NCBI GenBank assembly: GCA_964586225.1
Contig: CAZPHD010000054.1
Location: 1-19,343, forward strand
Length of the DNA stretch: 19,343 nt
From: JANJUB01 sp964586225
GTDB lineage: Bacteria > Armatimonadota > Fimbriimonadia > Fimbriimonadales > Fimbriimonadaceae
Direction: 5' to 3'
Part shown: positions 1 to 7,391 of the stretch, piece after piece
Position numbering within the stretch: the first letter of the stretch is position 1
Layout: each line of letters opens with the position of its first letter
Made by a program: the position numbers and the translations under genes
The notes under the pieces: generated by a model
Told to the model about the DNA's origin: nothing
Seen by the model: the letters and a program-made list of their open reading frames with translations, nothing else
Databases searched by the model: none

Positions 1-2
1 GT

Positions 3-110
3 GGTGGAAAGGTCGAGCATGAGATTCACGAGTTAGTGAACGCATCACTACCGCAAGCCGCGCAGACGAGCGACCACCGACCGGTGACGTTGCTGGTGGA
101 TGTGCCGTGA
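3..110 (+). CDS. C-terminal fragment of an endonuclease/exonuclease/phosphatase-family protein (partial)
   Basis: The frame beginning at base 3 is open from the window edge to a TGA at 108-110 and encodes the last 35 residues of a protein. The tail reads ...QAAQTSDHRPVTLLVDVP. The SDHRPV string matches the conserved C-terminal SDHxPV motif of the endonuclease/exonuclease/phosphatase (DNase I-like) fold. In that family the histidine is the catalytic general base, and a hydrophobic beta strand follows it, as here. The start and most of the domain lie upstream of the window, so substrate (DNA, phospholipid, inositol phosphate) and location cannot be judged. The fragment is too short for the call to rest on more than this motif. 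The other two plus frames close within the first 40 bases, which supports this one. Confidence 0.55.
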   Translation, partial: GGKVEHEIHELVNASLPQAAQTSDHRPVTLLVDVP

Positions 111-220
111 GATTGGCTCTGGCAGTTTGCAGGCGGGTCGAATCTAGGCTTTAACTCCCATGCAGGCGGCCATTCCCAACCAAAAGTTCTTTTCGTGCCA
201 CAAATCACCGCGGGGCGTAC

Positions 221-226
221 TATACT
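221..226 (+). promoter_or_regulatory. -10-like TATACT six bases before the start codon
   Basis: TATACT ends 6 nt before the ATG at 233, and there is no Shine-Dalgarno sequence between them. This spacing puts the transcription start at or next to the ATG, the arrangement of leaderless mRNAs. No good -35 box is visible. The function is inferred from motif and spacing. Confidence 0.4.
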
Positions 227-232
227 ACGTTC

Positions 233-2296
233 ATGAATGCGTTTTTGAAGCCCATCATCGTCGGAAGTTTGGCCCTCGTCGTTGCTACTGAGGCGGTCGC
301 TCAGAGTGCCGTTGAGTGGACCCAGTTTCATGGAAGTCAGGACAGCACGCGGCTCTGCGTTGATGCGTACAACAACGTTCACCGGTTGATGGTGACCGGT
401 CCATTGGGGTTCCTCGTGACTTACAACCGAGTTGGTCAGATGACCTTCAACGCGGGACTAGGGCTCTCAGGTTTGGAGGATAAGACCCTGGCGGATGCGC
501 GGGTCGCGGGCAATAACCTCATCGTCTCGGTGCGGACGAAGGCCGCACCGTACACATCGTTCACTTCTTTGTTTAATGTGGCCACGCGGACGCGGACATG
601 GAGCGTCAGCAACGTAGATCGACAGGCACTACAAGTTCACGCGAAGAACAACGTCTTCGCCACCGTGGACCAACTCGATCAGGCGGTCGCCGTCGCCTTC
701 CGGTCCGCGGCGGACGGCTCGATCACGAATAATGTGACATTGCCCAACTCGCGGGTGCTTCTGGGCAGCGACCAGGACACGCAGGGCAATCTGTACGTCG
801 TTACGAAGGCGATATCCGATGCCGAGGTGCGACTCTTCCGCGTCAATCCGAACGGCACGATCGCCTATCAGCGGTTGTTGCTTCCCAACCCCAATCCGTA
901 CCTTGCGTTTTTCCCAGCCAAGGTCGTCGTGAACCCAACAACGCAACGCGTTTTAGTCATGATGAATGCGCACGCTACAGCACCCGCGGCGCGACCCATC
1001 CTGATCTATGATGCGCCCTGGAGCACAGGATTGGGTGTGTTCCACACGGTCTCGTTCGGAGATTCGCACGGCCCGCGCGGACTCGTGCCCTTGCCTAACG
1101 GCGACTTCGTGGTGACGGCGTTCATGATCCCAGACGCCTTCAACTTATTCCCGTCGTTCCATATCGCCCGCTATGCGGGGAGCACGCGGCTCTGGCACCT
1201 TCCCTACGGGTTCACAATCCCCTTCTGGTGGGGTGTTGCTTTGAGCAACGACAATACGTTCAGCGTGAACTACACGGAGGGCTTTGGCATCTACCCGACG
1301 CAGCGTGTTCAGCAGCGCGATCTGGATACCGGCAAGCTGCTGTGGACCGGCGACGTTGATGGAGAGAACTTTGAGCCTGAGACGCCCTTGACAACCGCGT
1401 ACGGAAACGTCATAGTGTCGGGCCAGAACACGTTTGTCCACCAACTGCGGGGTTTGGTCACCTCATTCCCAGTTGCCAACTTGCCCGGCGGCAACTCGAC
1501 GTCACTGTTGGTCACTCTCACGTCTGACGCGCCTACGGGCGGTGCGGTGGTTAAACTCAGCTCATCGGTTCCAGAGTTCCAGGTTCCAGCGGACGCCACG
1601 GTGCCAGCTGGCCAGCGAACAGTCTCAGTGCCCTGCACTTCGGTAGGCACCCACTCCAACAAGATCGTCTTGGTAACAGCGCGGTGGGCGGGATTCTCTG
1701 CCTACACGACCCTTACCCTCTTGGCACCAAGCTTAATCAAGGTCGCAATCAGTCCAAATCAAGTGACGGGAGGTCAACCGACGACGGGCACCGTGACGTT
1801 AAGCGCCAAGGCCCCCGCCGGAGGCTCCGAAGTTGAGTTGATGTCTGGCTCGTTGTCCGCCATCGTCCCGCCGACCGTCACCGTGCCCGCGGGTGCCACA
1901 TCGGCGACCTTTCCTGTTACGACTCAACCGGTCGGTGCGAACGCTGGAATCGTGATCTCGGCCCTTCACGGCACCGTGAACAAGAGCGCGTTCTTTGCGG
2001 TGAATGCGCCACTCCTGTCGACGTTTACGTTGCAGTCCAACTCGCTTAAAGGCGGCACCAACGGAGAACTCACGGTGACGCTGAACGGCAATGCTCCGAC
2101 CGCGGGCTACAGCATTCTGCTAGCGTCAGGTGCTCCAGGCTTGGTGGTGCTTCCGTCCAGCACTTCAGTGCCGGGAGGGACGCAAACCCGCACACTGAGC
2201 TTCGTGACGAAGCCGGTGTCGGCGTCGATCAACATCACGCTGGTCGCCTATCGCGGCAGCGTGATCAGATTGCAGACCTTAACATTGACGCCGTAG
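233..2296 (+). CDS. Secreted beta-propeller-like protein with three tandem Ig-like repeats
   Basis: This 687-residue protein begins with a signal peptide: a lysine at 6, a hydrophobic core at 8-18, and a probable cleavage after AVA at 21-23. It is therefore expected outside the cytoplasm. Residues 25-410 are rich in short beta strands, with phrases such as YNNVHRL, QGNLYVV and LPNGDFVV that recur in propeller or PQQ-like blades. No catalytic motif is evident. Residues 411-499, 500-593 and 594-687 form three tandem modules of 89-94 residues that share a G-G-x-T/S start, a TVTL-x-x-x-AP strand and a VP-x-G-x-x-x-x strand. They resemble Ig-like adhesion modules. No C-terminal anchor or sorting signal is seen. 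The start is set by the signal peptide and the TATACT motif just upstream. A surface or secreted role is inferred and the ligand is unknown. Confidence 0.8.
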   Translation: MNAFLKPIIVGSLALVVATEAVAQSAVEWTQFHGSQDSTRLCVDAYNNVHRLMVTGPLGFLVTYNRVGQMTFNAGLGLSGLEDKTLADARVAGNNLIVSVRTKAAPYTSFTSLFNVATRTRTWSVSNVDRQALQVHAKNNVFATVDQLDQAVAVAFRSAADGSITNNVTLPNSRVLLGSDQDTQGNLYVVTKAISDAEVRLFRVNPNGTIAYQRLLLPNPNPYLAFFPAKVVVNPTTQRVLVMMNAHATAPAARPILIYDAPWSTGLGVFHTVSFGDSHGPRGLVPLPNGDFVVTAFMIPDAFNLFPSFHIARYAGSTRLWHLPYGFTIPFWWGVALSNDNTFSVNYTEGFGIYPTQRVQQRDLDTGKLLWTGDVDGENFEPETPLTTAYGNVIVSGQNTFVHQLRGLVTSFPVANLPGGNSTSLLVTLTSDAPTGGAVVKLSSSVPEFQVPADATVPAGQRTVSVPCTSVGTHSNKIVLVTARWAGFSAYTTLTLLAPSLIKVAISPNQVTGGQPTTGTVTLSAKAPAGGSEVELMSGSLSAIVPPTVTVPAGATSATFPVTTQPVGANAGIVISALHGTVNKSAFFAVNAPLLSTFTLQSNSLKGGTNGELTVTLNGNAPTAGYSILLASGAPGLVVLPSSTSVPGGTQTRTLSFVTKPVSASINITLVAYRGSVIRLQTLTLTP

Positions 2297-2297
2297 G

Positions 2298-2387
2298 AGT
2301 TGGCAGTTGGCAGTTGGCAGTTGGCAATGAGCAGTCTGGAAGGCCCGCTACGGCAAATTTTCGCTGCCAACTGCAGGCTGCCAACTC
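2298..2387. repeat. Four tandem AGTTGGC heptamers and a complementary CTGCCAACT pair (possible terminator hairpin)
   Basis: Directly after the stop codon at 2294-2296, AGTTGGC is repeated four times (2298-2325). GCTGCCAACT then occurs twice (2363-2372 and 2377-2386) and is complementary to the heptamer array plus its flank. The RNA could fold in several registers into a 9-bp AGTTGGCAG/CTGCCAACT stem. There is no T-run, so it is not a classical intrinsic terminator. It fills most of the 111-bp gap before the next gene. Confidence 0.5.
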
Positions 2388-2407
2388 ACCTGCGGTAACC
2401 TCGCGGC

Positions 2408-3493
2408 GTGTCGCGGGTCACGTTTGTGCTCAGCCAGCATGGGGGGCTGGTGGGTGGGGGTTTGGAGAACCAAGCCGAAGCCACGATGGCGGCTCTTGAA
2501 GCGCGGGGGTGGGAGGTCCATGTTCACCATCCGCTGGACAAGTCGCTGGGCGACATCGTGCACTTCTTTGGCACCTTCGACGCCTATTGGGACCTCGCCC
2601 GGCAGTGCCAAGTGCGCAACGTGCCCTTCGTGTGTTCGCCGGTGTTTCTGCCGCCGGTGACGGGCACGCCGCTACGCATGCGCGCCCTGCGGAAGCGGTT
2701 CACCGACCGCACCATCTACCGCGGGCAGCGAAAGCTCTACACCAACGCCGAGCGGCTGTTCACGCTGAGCAGGCAGGAGCAAAAGAATCTCCGGACCTAC
2801 TACGGCGAAGGGCTCGCCCCGTTCGTGTCGGTCCCGAATGGCGTGTCTGAGACGTTCGCGACGGCGACCGCCGATCTGTTTCGCTCGCAGCATGGGTACG
2901 ACCGGCCGCTGGTGATCTGCACGGGACGACTGGCAGAGCGGAAGAACCAGCTGACCTTGATCCAGGCCGTGGAAGGTTTGAATGTGGACCTGGTGCTGTA
3001 CGGGGCGATGGATGATCTTTCGTATGTTGACCAGTGCCGGGCGGCGGCAGGGGCGAACGTGCACTTCCTGGGGGTGGTGCCGCCGGGTGATCCGATGCTG
3101 GCATCGGCGTATGCCGCGGCTACAGTGTTTTGCCAGCCCTCGCGGGCTGAGGTGCTGAGTCTTTCCGCGTTGGAAGCGGCGTGTAGCGGAACCCAGTTGG
3201 TGCTGAGTGATGCCTGGGGGGCCGAGGAGTTCTTTGGGCGCGATGCGACCTATTGCCCGGTCAATAATGTGGGCCGCTGGAGAGTGGCCATTGAGGCGGC
3301 CGTCGGAATGCGTCGGGACGAACCCACCGACGACCTCATCTCATCCGCAACCCATTTGCGTCGGGACGAACCCACCGACGCCCTCATCTCGGATGGGCAA
3401 AGAGAGGCTCGCCGCAAGCGATACGCCGCGACCTACTCCTGGCCCAGCGTAGCCGCCCAGATTGAGGCACAATACCGCGAAGTGCTCGCATGA
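2408..3493 (+). CDS. Glycosyltransferase family 4 protein carrying an in-frame palindromic-repeat insertion
   Basis: This 361-residue GT-B glycosyltransferase would move a sugar from a nucleotide donor to a cell-surface glycan or other acceptor. Family features are the N-terminal glycine-rich GGLVGGGLENQ loop, VPNGV near the domain junction, GRLAERKNQ at the start of the donor-binding domain, and the E-x7-E motif in EVLSLSALE. It is a clear paralogue of the minus-strand protein at 4364-5362: both have DxVHFFGxFD, QCRAAAGANVH and YSWPSVA. It is 29 residues longer. The excess is residues about 301-328, encoded by two palindromic repeats, just before the C-terminal YSWPSVA helix. The start is GTG at 2408, giving an N-terminus that aligns with the paralogue; no strong ribosome site is seen. 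Its stop overlaps the next start as ATGA, indicating translational coupling. The acceptor is unknown. Confidence 0.88.
   Translation: MSRVTFVLSQHGGLVGGGLENQAEATMAALEARGWEVHVHHPLDKSLGDIVHFFGTFDAYWDLARQCQVRNVPFVCSPVFLPPVTGTPLRMRALRKRFTDRTIYRGQRKLYTNAERLFTLSRQEQKNLRTYYGEGLAPFVSVPNGVSETFATATADLFRSQHGYDRPLVICTGRLAERKNQLTLIQAVEGLNVDLVLYGAMDDLSYVDQCRAAAGANVHFLGVVPPGDPMLASAYAAATVFCQPSRAEVLSLSALEAACSGTQLVLSDAWGAEEFFGRDATYCPVNNVGRWRVAIEAAVGMRRDEPTDDLISSATHLRRDEPTDALISDGQREARRKRYAATYSWPSVAAQIEAQYREVLA
3309..3342 (+). repeat. Palindromic repeat module B, intragenic copy 1
   Basis: A 34-bp element inside the glycosyltransferase gene. It has a CGTCGG/CCGACG stem of 6 bp around the loop GACGAACCCA and ends in CTCATCTC. 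It is read in frame as RRDEPTDDLIS. It matches the intergenic copies at 8221-8254 and 9516-9797 except for a paired T/A change in the stem and minor tail differences. Confidence 0.85.
3357..3390 (+). repeat. Palindromic repeat module B, intragenic copy 2
   Basis: The second copy starts exactly 48 bp (16 codons) after the first and is read as RRDEPTDALIS. It carries the same T/A stem pair as copy 1. The 14-bp linker plus the first bases of this copy hold a short inverted repeat, CGCAA/TTGCG (3346-3350 and 3356-3360), reminiscent of the stem of module A. Two copies sharing the paired change suggest a local tandem duplication after insertion. Confidence 0.85.
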
Positions 3494-4407
3494 TCTACCA
3501 CTACGAAGACTTCGAACGCATCCTTCAGGAGACGCAGCCGATGATCGGCAACCACAAGCTGGCGATCGGCTGGTTGCGGTTGGGCGAGCACATGCCCAAG
3601 CTGCTCCGCAAGACCATCAACAGCATCGTTAAGCGGACGGTCAACCTCGACAAGCCCTATTTCATCTTCGAAGTCTCAGGCATGAAGTTCATGGGAGATT
3701 TCCGCGACCGTTACGCGAAGGGCATCGCAGTCATGCCGCACTATGAGGATGCGACGGTCGGCCATATCCTGGAGAGCCTCCGGACCAATCCCGGCGCATA
3801 CTTCGACATCGGTACGAACATGGGCGTCGTCGCGGCGATGGTGGCCGCCAAGACGGATCAGGCGGTGGTGGCCGTCGAGCCAAACCCCGATACGGCGCGT
3901 CGAGCGGCATGTACGTTTGCCCTGAATGGTCTTCGAAACGTGATGCTGTTCAGTGGCGCCGTCGGCGAGGAAGACGGCGAACTTGACTTCTTCACGGTGC
4001 CGGGCAGCTCCGATGCGGCGACGCTGAGCGCATCCACCACCGGGGCGGGAGCAGAAGCCGTCAAGGTGCCGGTCATGAGCGTGGATTCGCTTGTCGAACG
4101 CACAGGCGTCGGGCACGTTGGATTCTTGAAGATTGATGTCGAGGGCTTTGAGCCACAAGCCATCCGCGGGGCCGAGCGCACGGTCCGCGAGCATCATCCT
4201 GACCTCTTCTATGAGTACCACTGGGATATCGCACCCCAGCTCGGCTGGACCGCGGAGGATATGCGCGACATCCTGGATGGGTGGAACCGATACCGCTATA
4301 ACGTGCTCCACGAAGACGACCCGGTGTACGACTTCCCGCCGACGCGTGAGATGGGACTGGCGGTCAACGTGTGGTGTCGGCGAGCACTAGAAGGTACGTC
4401 TCTATAA
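3490..4407 (+). CDS. FkbM family SAM-dependent methyltransferase
   Basis: This 305-residue protein has the FkbM-type Rossmann methyltransferase core. FDIGTNMG (residues 105-112) is the SAM-binding loop, VEPNP (129-133) carries the acidic residue for the SAM ribose, and KIDVEGFE (214-221) is the FkbM signature. The family typically O-methylates hydroxyls on sugars, polyketides or glycans. The N-terminal 95 residues are an extension without a recognised domain. The start overlaps the stop of the glycosyltransferase by ATGA, so the two are almost certainly co-translated and may build and then cap or methylate the same glycan. The last 44 bases overlap the 3' end of the convergent minus-strand glycosyltransferase. 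The substrate is inferred from context only. Confidence 0.9.
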   Translation: MIYHYEDFERILQETQPMIGNHKLAIGWLRLGEHMPKLLRKTINSIVKRTVNLDKPYFIFEVSGMKFMGDFRDRYAKGIAVMPHYEDATVGHILESLRTNPGAYFDIGTNMGVVAAMVAAKTDQAVVAVEPNPDTARRAACTFALNGLRNVMLFSGAVGEEDGELDFFTVPGSSDAATLSASTTGAGAEAVKVPVMSVDSLVERTGVGHVGFLKIDVEGFEPQAIRGAERTVREHHPDLFYEYHWDIAPQLGWTAEDMRDILDGWNRYRYNVLHEDDPVYDFPPTREMGLAVNVWCRRALEGTSL

Positions 4408-5362
4408 GCTGCTCCGCCACGCTGGGCCAACTGTAGCGAAGCCGGTAGCGATCGATATCCTCGGCGGATCGGCGCGGTGCATTCAGGTGCGCCTCGATCG
4501 ATCGGCGGAAGGCGGCGTGATCGTCGGGGCTAACGTAGGCTGCGTCCTTGCCCCAGATCGCTTCCCCGCCCCAGCGATCGCTCAACACCAGATGGCACCC
4601 CGCAACCGTCGCCTCCAAAGCGGATAGTGGAAACAACTCTCGATAGCTCGGCAAGACAAACACACTCGCCGCCGCGAGGGCGTCCGCCAGCACCGGATCG
4701 TCGTGAGGAAACGAACCCAAGATGTGCACATTTGCCCCCGCGGCGGCCCGACACTGCTCCACGTAGGCCGCGTTGTTCTCGCGCCCCATGATCACGAGCG
4801 GGATGTCCGCCCCGCAGGCGGCGATCGAAGCCAACTGATTCTTGCTCCGATCCAGCGTCCCGACGTGGATGGCGAACGGCTGCGTGATGCCAAACCGCGC
4901 GCGAAAAGCCTCGGCACCGCCCTGGCTGAACCGCTCCTCCACCCCATTCGGCACGCGCACCATCGGCGGAAGATCGTCGCCGAAGTACGCCCGAAGGTTA
5001 CGCTCCTCGTGCTCGGTGAGCGTGTAGAGCATCCGCGCCCCGCGCAACAATGCCTCTGAGCGCTTGGGAAACTGACCCAGCGCGGTTTGCCGCGCTCGGC
5101 GCCACCGTAAGCGGCCCTCCGTGCGCGGGCTCACAAAGATCGGCGAAACCACATACGGCACGGTCAGCCGCGAGGCCACGTCCTGGAAATAGTCGAAGTT
5201 GCCGAAGAAGTGGACAAGGTCGCCAAAGTCGCGCTGTGTGGGAGAGAACGGGATGATGTCCACCCCAAGTTCGCGCATCGCCTGTCCTGTTCGCTCGGCC
5301 TGGATTTCACCGCCCCCCCAGTAGAGGCCCGCATCCATTCGAACGACGTGGGTCACGCGCAT
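4364..5362 (-). CDS. Glycosyltransferase family 4 protein (paralogue without the repeat insertion)
   Basis: This 332-residue GT-B glycosyltransferase has VPNGVEERF, GTLDRSKNQ and the E-x7-E motif in ELFPLSALE of the donor-binding domain. Its sequence tracks the plus-strand protein at 2408-3493 along its whole length, so the two arose by duplication. Here the segment before YSWPSVA is the short APRRSAEDIDRYRLR, which shows the ancestral length without the repeat. It is the last gene of a minus-strand operon, starting 9 bp after the methyltransferase gene. The ATG at 5362 fits the paralogue N-terminus, and a weak AGGA lies about 9 nt upstream. Its 3' end overlaps the FkbM gene by 44 bp. Donor and acceptor are unknown. 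Confidence 0.88.
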   Translation of the reverse strand: MRVTHVVRMDAGLYWGGGEIQAERTGQAMRELGVDIIPFSPTQRDFGDLVHFFGNFDYFQDVASRLTVPYVVSPIFVSPRTEGRLRWRRARQTALGQFPKRSEALLRGARMLYTLTEHEERNLRAYFGDDLPPMVRVPNGVEERFSQGGAEAFRARFGITQPFAIHVGTLDRSKNQLASIAACGADIPLVIMGRENNAAYVEQCRAAAGANVHILGSFPHDDPVLADALAAASVFVLPSYRELFPLSALEATVAGCHLVLSDRWGGEAIWGKDAAYVSPDDHAAFRRSIEAHLNAPRRSAEDIDRYRLRYSWPSVAEQLIETYLLVLADTTR

Positions 5363-5371
5363 GGCGGAATC

Positions 5372-6091
5372 CTACCGCCGAACCGCCGAGTAATGGAGTC
5401 GATCACTACTCCGCCGAGGTGGGTTGAGCGTGTAGCTGTGGAAACAGCGGACACGTTCGAACCCCGCGAGATCGAGCATGTCCAGGACCTCTTCATGCGG
5501 ATGCGCCCGCTGGACGTGGGTCTCGGTGTACTCCTCCCCTTCGAACCAGAACTTCATGTTGACGCGGATGATGAGTTGGTCGGGGTCCCAATGACCGTGC
5601 CAGTCGTAGCGCACGTCTGCGTTGGGCTTGAGATTCTGTTGGTCGAACATCTCCTGTTCGAAGGCGTAGCGGGTGTTGAGGTCGAATATCCACGACCCTC
5701 CAGTCGGCAGATGCGCGGCCACACGGTCGAAAGCCGCCTGTAGCCCTTGGGCGGTCGTGATGTAGTTGAGACTGTCAAAGAAGCTGTAGGCGGCGTCGAA
5801 CTGCTGGTCAAGATCGAAGTTGGTGGCATCGGCGACTTCAAAGCGAGCGGGCAGGTTCTTGGCGCGTGCCTGCTCAATCATGCGGGGGCTGAGGTCGAAT
5901 CCGGTGATCTCGTAGCCCTCTTTGATCATCAGCTCGGCGAGGATGCCGGTGCCGCACGCGACATCGAGCACGCGCTTGGGATAGATGTCTTGGTGGGCGA
6001 GGAGCAGCTGGTAATAGCTGACCCACATCGTGTAGGGCACGCTCGACATCAGCCGGTCATAAAACGGAGCCACCGGCCCAAACGATGCCAT
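5372..6091 (-). CDS. Class I SAM-dependent methyltransferase
   Basis: A 239-residue protein with a standard Rossmann methyltransferase layout. VLDVACGTG (41-49) is motif I, FDLSPRMIEQA (65-75) places D66 for ribose binding, and VADATNFDL (86-94) is the adenine-contact strand. FDAAYSFFDSLNYI resembles the motif-IV region of the ubiquinone/menaquinone-like small-molecule methyltransferase group. An inserted beta-rich section (about 130-200) with WHGHWDPDQL is typical of the broad methyltransferase-25-like family that acts on small molecules. It sits 3 bp after the ASCH-like gene and 9 bp before the glycosyltransferase, so all three are likely one transcript. The substrate is not identifiable from sequence; glycan or sugar-nucleotide modification is the contextual guess. 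Confidence 0.87.
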   Translation of the reverse strand: MASFGPVAPFYDRLMSSVPYTMWVSYYQLLLAHQDIYPKRVLDVACGTGILAELMIKEGYEITGFDLSPRMIEQARAKNLPARFEVADATNFDLDQQFDAAYSFFDSLNYITTAQGLQAAFDRVAAHLPTGGSWIFDLNTRYAFEQEMFDQQNLKPNADVRYDWHGHWDPDQLIIRVNMKFWFEGEEYTETHVQRAHPHEEVLDMLDLAGFERVRCFHSYTLNPPRRSSDRLHYSAVRR

Positions 6092-6094
6092 CGC

Positions 6095-6442
6095 CTACTC
6101 GTCCACTCGCGAGAAGTAGATCACGGTCACGCGATGCTCAGGCGTGATGAACTCGCCATAGATTCGCGAGAGCATCTCGATGACGTCGTCTTGCGAGCGG
6201 AACTCGGGATTCTCCCGCTCAATGTCCCGCGGTGAGAGCTCGTTGATCGTTTTGACTTCGACGCGGTCAAGGATTGCGGTATACAGCTTCTGCCTTCGGC
6301 CGAAGCGCGGTCCCACCGTGATCCACGTGAGCATCCCGCCTTTGTATTTGTCCGACTTATCGCCCAACCGAATGGTCACGGTTTTGCGATGATTCTTGAG
6401 GACGTCGCCATACAGGTCGTTATAGAAGTTGAGGGCGAACAT
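6095..6442 (-). CDS. Small ASCH/PUA-like domain protein
   Basis: This 115-residue protein starts with a helix and then KTVTIRLGDKSDKY...GGMLTW. The T-x-R core followed by a G-x-x-x-W/T strand is the pattern of the ASCH domain, a PUA-like beta barrel proposed to bind RNA or nucleotides. A second strand (LYTAILDRVEVKTINELSP) and a C-terminal VTVIYFSRV strand fit the barrel. It is about the usual length of stand-alone ASCH proteins. It is the first gene of the minus-strand operon with the methyltransferase and glycosyltransferase. It is divergent from the hydrolase gene, with only 23 bp between the start codons. The family assignment rests on a short motif and is moderate. Confidence 0.65.
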   Translation of the reverse strand: MFALNFYNDLYGDVLKNHRKTVTIRLGDKSDKYKGGMLTWITVGPRFGRRQKLYTAILDRVEVKTINELSPRDIERENPEFRSQDDVIEMLSRIYGEFITPEHRVTVIYFSRVDE

Positions 6443-6451
6443 GGACGGGAG

Positions 6452-6461
6452 ATTTTAGCTT
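6452..6461. promoter_or_regulatory. Overlapping divergent -10-like elements in a 23-bp intergenic gap
   Basis: On the minus strand TAAAAT (6457-6452) lies 9 nt before the ATG of the gene ending at 6442. On the plus strand TAGCTT (6456-6461) lies 4 nt before the ATG at 6466 and 7 nt before the in-frame second ATG at 6469. The two hexamers overlap by 2 bp, so both polymerases could not bind together. Any -35 contacts must lie inside the opposite gene. Confidence 0.3.
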
Positions 6462-6465
6462 ATTC

Positions 6466-7329
6466 ATGATGTGGGCCCTCATTGCTTTGGGAATCTACGT
6501 CGCGATTGTGTTCGCGGTGGCCTGGTTGAGTGTGCGCCCGATCCGCACTCCTGTGTTCATCGGGCCAGGTCTGATGGGGGTTCCACAAGAGGATGCGACC
6601 CTCACGACGGCCGACGGCTTGACGCTCCGCGCGTGGTGGATTCCGCGCGAAACGCCGAGTTGCGTGGCGATTCTGCTGCATGGCTATCTCATGAGCCGCT
6701 CCGAGATGGCCCCGGTCGGTGCCCAACTCTATCACGACGGTTGCGCTTCGCTCATGCCTGACCTTCGCGCACACGGCCGCAGTGGAGGCAAGTGGTGCGG
6801 ATTGGGTTGGTTCGAGAGGCTCGATGTCCATGCCGCGATTCAAGCGGCGAAGTCGCGCTATCCAGGCGTGCCGATCGTGCTCATCGGCAGTAGCATGGGC
6901 GCGGCGGCCTCGGCGTTTGCGGCGGCCGAGTCGGAGGATGTTGCGGGGGTGGTGCTCGATTGCGCCTACTCGCGCCTGCCTTCGGCGGTCCGGGGCTGGT
7001 GGCGGTTTGTGGGAGGCCAGGGGTTGAGTGTCGCGCTGGCTCCGACGATGTGGGCGGCGTGGCCGCTGGTGCGGATCAATCCCTATCGCATCGACGTGGC
7101 GAAGGCATTGGGCAAGTCCAGCGTTCCCGTGCTCCTCTTGCATGGTGCGGAAGACAAGTTAGCCCTGCCCAGCGAAGCAGAACGGAACCTAGCGGCGACC
7201 GGCGATCGAGGCACGCTGGTGTGGCTTCCGAACTCGAATCACGCGGAGGGTCGGTGGAACTACCCCGACCTTTACATGGGTGCGCTGCGCGACTTTCTGC
7301 GGCAACATGGCCTCATCCCGCAAAAATAG
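6466..7329 (+). CDS. Membrane-anchored alpha/beta hydrolase
   Basis: A 287-residue protein. An N-terminal transmembrane segment (about 3-22) anchors an alpha/beta hydrolase domain on the membrane. HGYLMSRSE (72-80) gives the HG oxyanion-hole motif. GSSMG (141-145) is the nucleophile elbow with S143, HGAEDKL (226-232) supplies the acid D230, and SNHAEG (257-262) the base H259, so the full triad is present. AHGRSGG at 103-109 is typical of the BAAT/YqkD-like lysophospholipase and acyl-esterase relatives. Two ATGs stand in tandem; the second (6469) fits better with the upstream -10-like TAGCTT. Whether the domain faces the cytoplasm or outside cannot be decided. The ester substrate is unknown. 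Confidence 0.88.
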   Translation: MMWALIALGIYVAIVFAVAWLSVRPIRTPVFIGPGLMGVPQEDATLTTADGLTLRAWWIPRETPSCVAILLHGYLMSRSEMAPVGAQLYHDGCASLMPDLRAHGRSGGKWCGLGWFERLDVHAAIQAAKSRYPGVPIVLIGSSMGAAASAFAAAESEDVAGVVLDCAYSRLPSAVRGWWRFVGGQGLSVALAPTMWAAWPLVRINPYRIDVAKALGKSSVPVLLLHGAEDKLALPSEAERNLAATGDRGTLVWLPNSNHAEGRWNYPDLYMGALRDFLRQHGLIPQK

Positions 7330-7378
7330 TGGGGTGAACGGGTGAAACCTGATGGACAATAGAACGTAAGCACATTCC

Positions 7379-7385
7379 AAGGAGG
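7379..7385 (+). promoter_or_regulatory. Strong Shine-Dalgarno AAGGAGG fixing a GTG start
   Basis: AAGGAGG ends 6 nt before the GTG at 7392. It is the strongest ribosome binding site seen in the window and contrasts with the SD-less genes elsewhere. It fixes the rare start codon of the glycosidase gene. Confidence 0.75.
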
Positions 7386-7391
7386 GAGCAC

